The position numbers and the translations under genes are program-made. From a virus: a DNA stretch of 29,143 bases. Position 1 is the first letter of the stretch. Each line of letters begins with the position of its first letter. Under the pieces are notes generated by a model. It did no database searches. It saw only the letters and a list, made by a program, of their open reading frames with translations, and was not told the origin of the DNA. This document shows, in pieces, positions 27,935 through 29,143 of this stretch. The stretch is from positions 1 through 29,143 of the IMG/VR virus record IMGVR_UViG_3300023172_001929; one strand, written 5' to 3'.

Positions 27935-28672
27935 ATGAAAGATATCTTACAAGACATTGTCAATCATACGCAGAACTTAGGATTCCTAACTACTGTAAAA
28001 GTGACTGGCGAAGAAGACAAAACTGCTATCTTTTCGATGGCTGATGATAGATCAGTTATTATGGAAGCAGATACACATAATCCATATCCAGATATGATTG
28101 GTACTTTTGGTATGCCACAGTTGCAAAAACTAAAGTATCTTTTAGATGGGTCTGAATATCAAAAAGAAGCAAAGATCAGTATTACAAGTGCTGAAAGAAA
28201 TGGTGAAACTATTCCTGTAGGCATTCACTTTGAAAATGCTGATGGCGATTTTAAAAACGACTATCGTTTTATGAATCAAGAAATTATTAATGAGAAGATG
28301 AAAACTGTAAAGTTTAGAGGTGTTAATTGGGACGTAGAAGTTACTCCTTCACTTCCAGCAGTACAACGTTTTAACTTCCAAGCAGGTGCTAATGCAGAAC
28401 ATCCGACATTCTTAGCAAAAACTGAAGATGCTAATCTTAAATTTATCTTTGGTGATGCTTCAACTCATGGCGGTGAATTTGTTTTTGCACAGAATGTAGA
28501 AGGAAAACTTGACAGAGGCTGGACTTGGCCTGTAGCAAGTATCCTAGCAATTCTTAAAATTGCAGATGTGAACAATACTAAGATGAGTATTTCAAACGAA
28601 GGTGCTATTCAAATCACACTAGATTCAGGATTAGCAAATTACAAATATATTATTCCAGCACAGGCGGCCTAA
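27935..28672 (+). CDS. 45: DNA polymerase sliding clamp (gp45)
   Basis: A 245-residue protein (T4 gp45 228) lacking catalytic motifs, with the clamp-type alternation of strands and helices and conserved pieces RFNFQAGANAEHPTFL, FIFGDASTHGGEFVF and WTWPVASILAILKI. The C-terminus NYKYIIPAQ is clamp-like. It would form the ring that tethers gp43 to DNA; in T4 the loaded clamp also activates late transcription through gp33 and gp55, which fits the TAAATA boxes seen here. Good SD and its own promoter. Confidence 0.87.
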   Translation: MKDILQDIVNHTQNLGFLTTVKVTGEEDKTAIFSMADDRSVIMEADTHNPYPDMIGTFGMPQLQKLKYLLDGSEYQKEAKISITSAERNGETIPVGIHFENADGDFKNDYRFMNQEIINEKMKTVKFRGVNWDVEVTPSLPAVQRFNFQAGANAEHPTFLAKTEDANLKFIFGDASTHGGEFVFAQNVEGKLDRGWTWPVASILAILKIADVNNTKMSISNEGAIQITLDSGLANYKYIIPAQAA

Positions 28673-28675
28673 ATA
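28669..28675 (+). promoter_or_regulatory. Possible late-type box CTAAATA before the transglycosylase gene
   Basis: CTAAATA overlaps the gp45 stop codon and lies 6 bases before ATG 28681. The core is right but the position would make a nearly leaderless message, and TAA stops followed by AT-rich sequence produce this string by chance, so I rate it low. Confidence 0.25.
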
Positions 28676-28680
28676 AAGTT

Positions 28681-29143
28681 ATGAAAAAACCAGTCAACCT
28701 TACACCACTACAAAAAGACTACGCAGTGTATTTGCCTGCGATTAGTTGTTTCTTTTCCACTTACATATCAAAGCAGAGATATGAGGAGTTTATCGCGAAG
28801 GATAGAGTTCCGGCAGGCTTTGATAGAGGTATCGAAGGTATGAACTTCCTTAACGAGGAAGAAGGATACTTTACATACAAGTATGGTTTGTATTCAGCAG
28901 GTCATGCACAATTGAACTTGGATAAAACTATTAAACAGGATAGTATGATTCAAGAACGTGATCGAAGCAAAACAATGATACTTGGTGATAGTGGTGGTTA
29001 TCAGGTAGGTAAAGGTGTTCTTAAATTTGACTGGTTAAACTTCGAAGGTACGGCTGCTAATAAAGTACGTGATGATATTTTAAATTGGTTAGAACTAACT
29101 GCTGATTGGTCAATGTTACTTGACGTTCCGACTTGGGCAGCTG
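28681..29143 (+). CDS. TGT-superfamily transglycosylase, DpdA-like (3' end outside window)
   Basis: The frame is open from ATG 28681 to the end of the window (154 codons visible). The segment KTMILGDSGGYQVGKG contains the DSGG(F/Y)Q signature of queuine tRNA-ribosyltransferases (here D103 matches the active-site Asp102 of the bacterial enzyme), and ADWSMLLDVP corresponds to the second conserved Asp strand. Phage members of this superfamily are often DpdA, which inserts 7-deazaguanine bases into DNA; the sequence before the motif is unlike cellular TGT, favouring DpdA, but this needs the missing C-terminus. Placement beside gp43/gp45 suits DNA modification. No SD is visible; the gene follows gp45 by 8 bases. 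Confidence 0.72.
   Translation, partial: MKKPVNLTPLQKDYAVYLPAISCFFSTYISKQRYEEFIAKDRVPAGFDRGIEGMNFLNEEEGYFTYKYGLYSAGHAQLNLDKTIKQDSMIQERDRSKTMILGDSGGYQVGKGVLKFDWLNFEGTAANKVRDDILNWLELTADWSMLLDVPTWAA

Noticed and set aside
1-29143. tRNA genes, CRISPR arrays, insertion sequences, attachment sites, photosystem genes
   Set aside because: Gaps between genes are too short for a tRNA apart from 9811-9971, which shows no cloverleaf; I saw no spaced identical repeats, no transposase or integrase motifs and no psbA/psbD-like protein.

Overview
The window is an AT-rich, tightly packed stretch of a T4-like (myovirus) marine bacteriophage genome. The evidence is a set of T4-type replication and regulatory proteins (B-family DNA polymerase gp43, sliding clamp gp45, clamp-loader ATPase gp44, a DsbA-like protein, a gp31-like co-chaperonin), together with MazG, PhoH, dCMP deaminase and virion structural proteins. 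Genes overlap in ATGA/TAATG style almost throughout. T4-type late promoter boxes (xATAAATA) and sigma70-type promoters are both visible. No photosystem genes are present, and the 7Fe ferredoxin looks proteobacterial, so a marine alphaproteobacterial host (SAR11-like) is my guess. A cyanobacterial host is not excluded by sequence alone.

Layout. 1-3860: end of a virion-structure module, with an 830-residue adhesin-like protein carrying four Ig-like repeats. 3850-4942: a DnaE-like fragment, a small protein and a GroES/gp31-like co-chaperonin. 4948-5215: a small leftward gene and a divergent sigma70-type promoter. 5245-9100: rightward metabolic/replication operon (MazG, DUF2452, HNH nuclease, Cys miniprotein, cytidylyltransferase, gp44, membrane protein, FdxA ferredoxin, dCMP deaminase). 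9103-9938: leftward phoH and a small coupled ORF. 9972-11226: two unrecognised conserved-looking genes. 11228-13714: lysis cassette (GH108 endolysin, zinc-ribbon-like protein, overlapping Rz/Rz1-like spanins, a second lipoprotein, two membrane proteins) with an 11-cysteine miniprotein embedded. 13783-17474: proteostasis operon DnaJ / peptide deformylase / ClpA-like ATPase. 17434-18466: two unknowns. 18517-23540: a run of modular proteins with similar short N-termini and Cys-containing basic C-termini, including a nucleotidyltransferase and a HAD nucleotidase. A strong terminator and an overlapping sigma70 promoter at 23559-23605 separate this from 23632-29143: DsbA-like protein, small membrane proteins, a second Zn-deaminase, gp43, gp45 and the start of a TGT/DpdA-like transglycosylase.

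How it fits together. The 5.2-9.1 kb and 23.6-29.1 kb blocks look like early/middle genes (nucleotide supply, replication, DNA modification) read from host-type promoters. The blocks at 0-4.9 kb and 10-23.5 kb look mainly late (virion, lysis, assembly chaperones, possible head-packaged proteins), with TAAATA boxes in front of several transcription units. The least ordinary features are the two metallothionein-like sequences, the 13-bp hairpin presenting the dnaJ ribosome-binding site, the possible capsid-targeting N-termini on a gene cluster that includes metabolic enzymes, the phage FdxA ferredoxin, and the ClpA-like ATPase with a ClpP-docking-like IGF tripeptide. All homology statements are from reading the translated sequence, with no database search.
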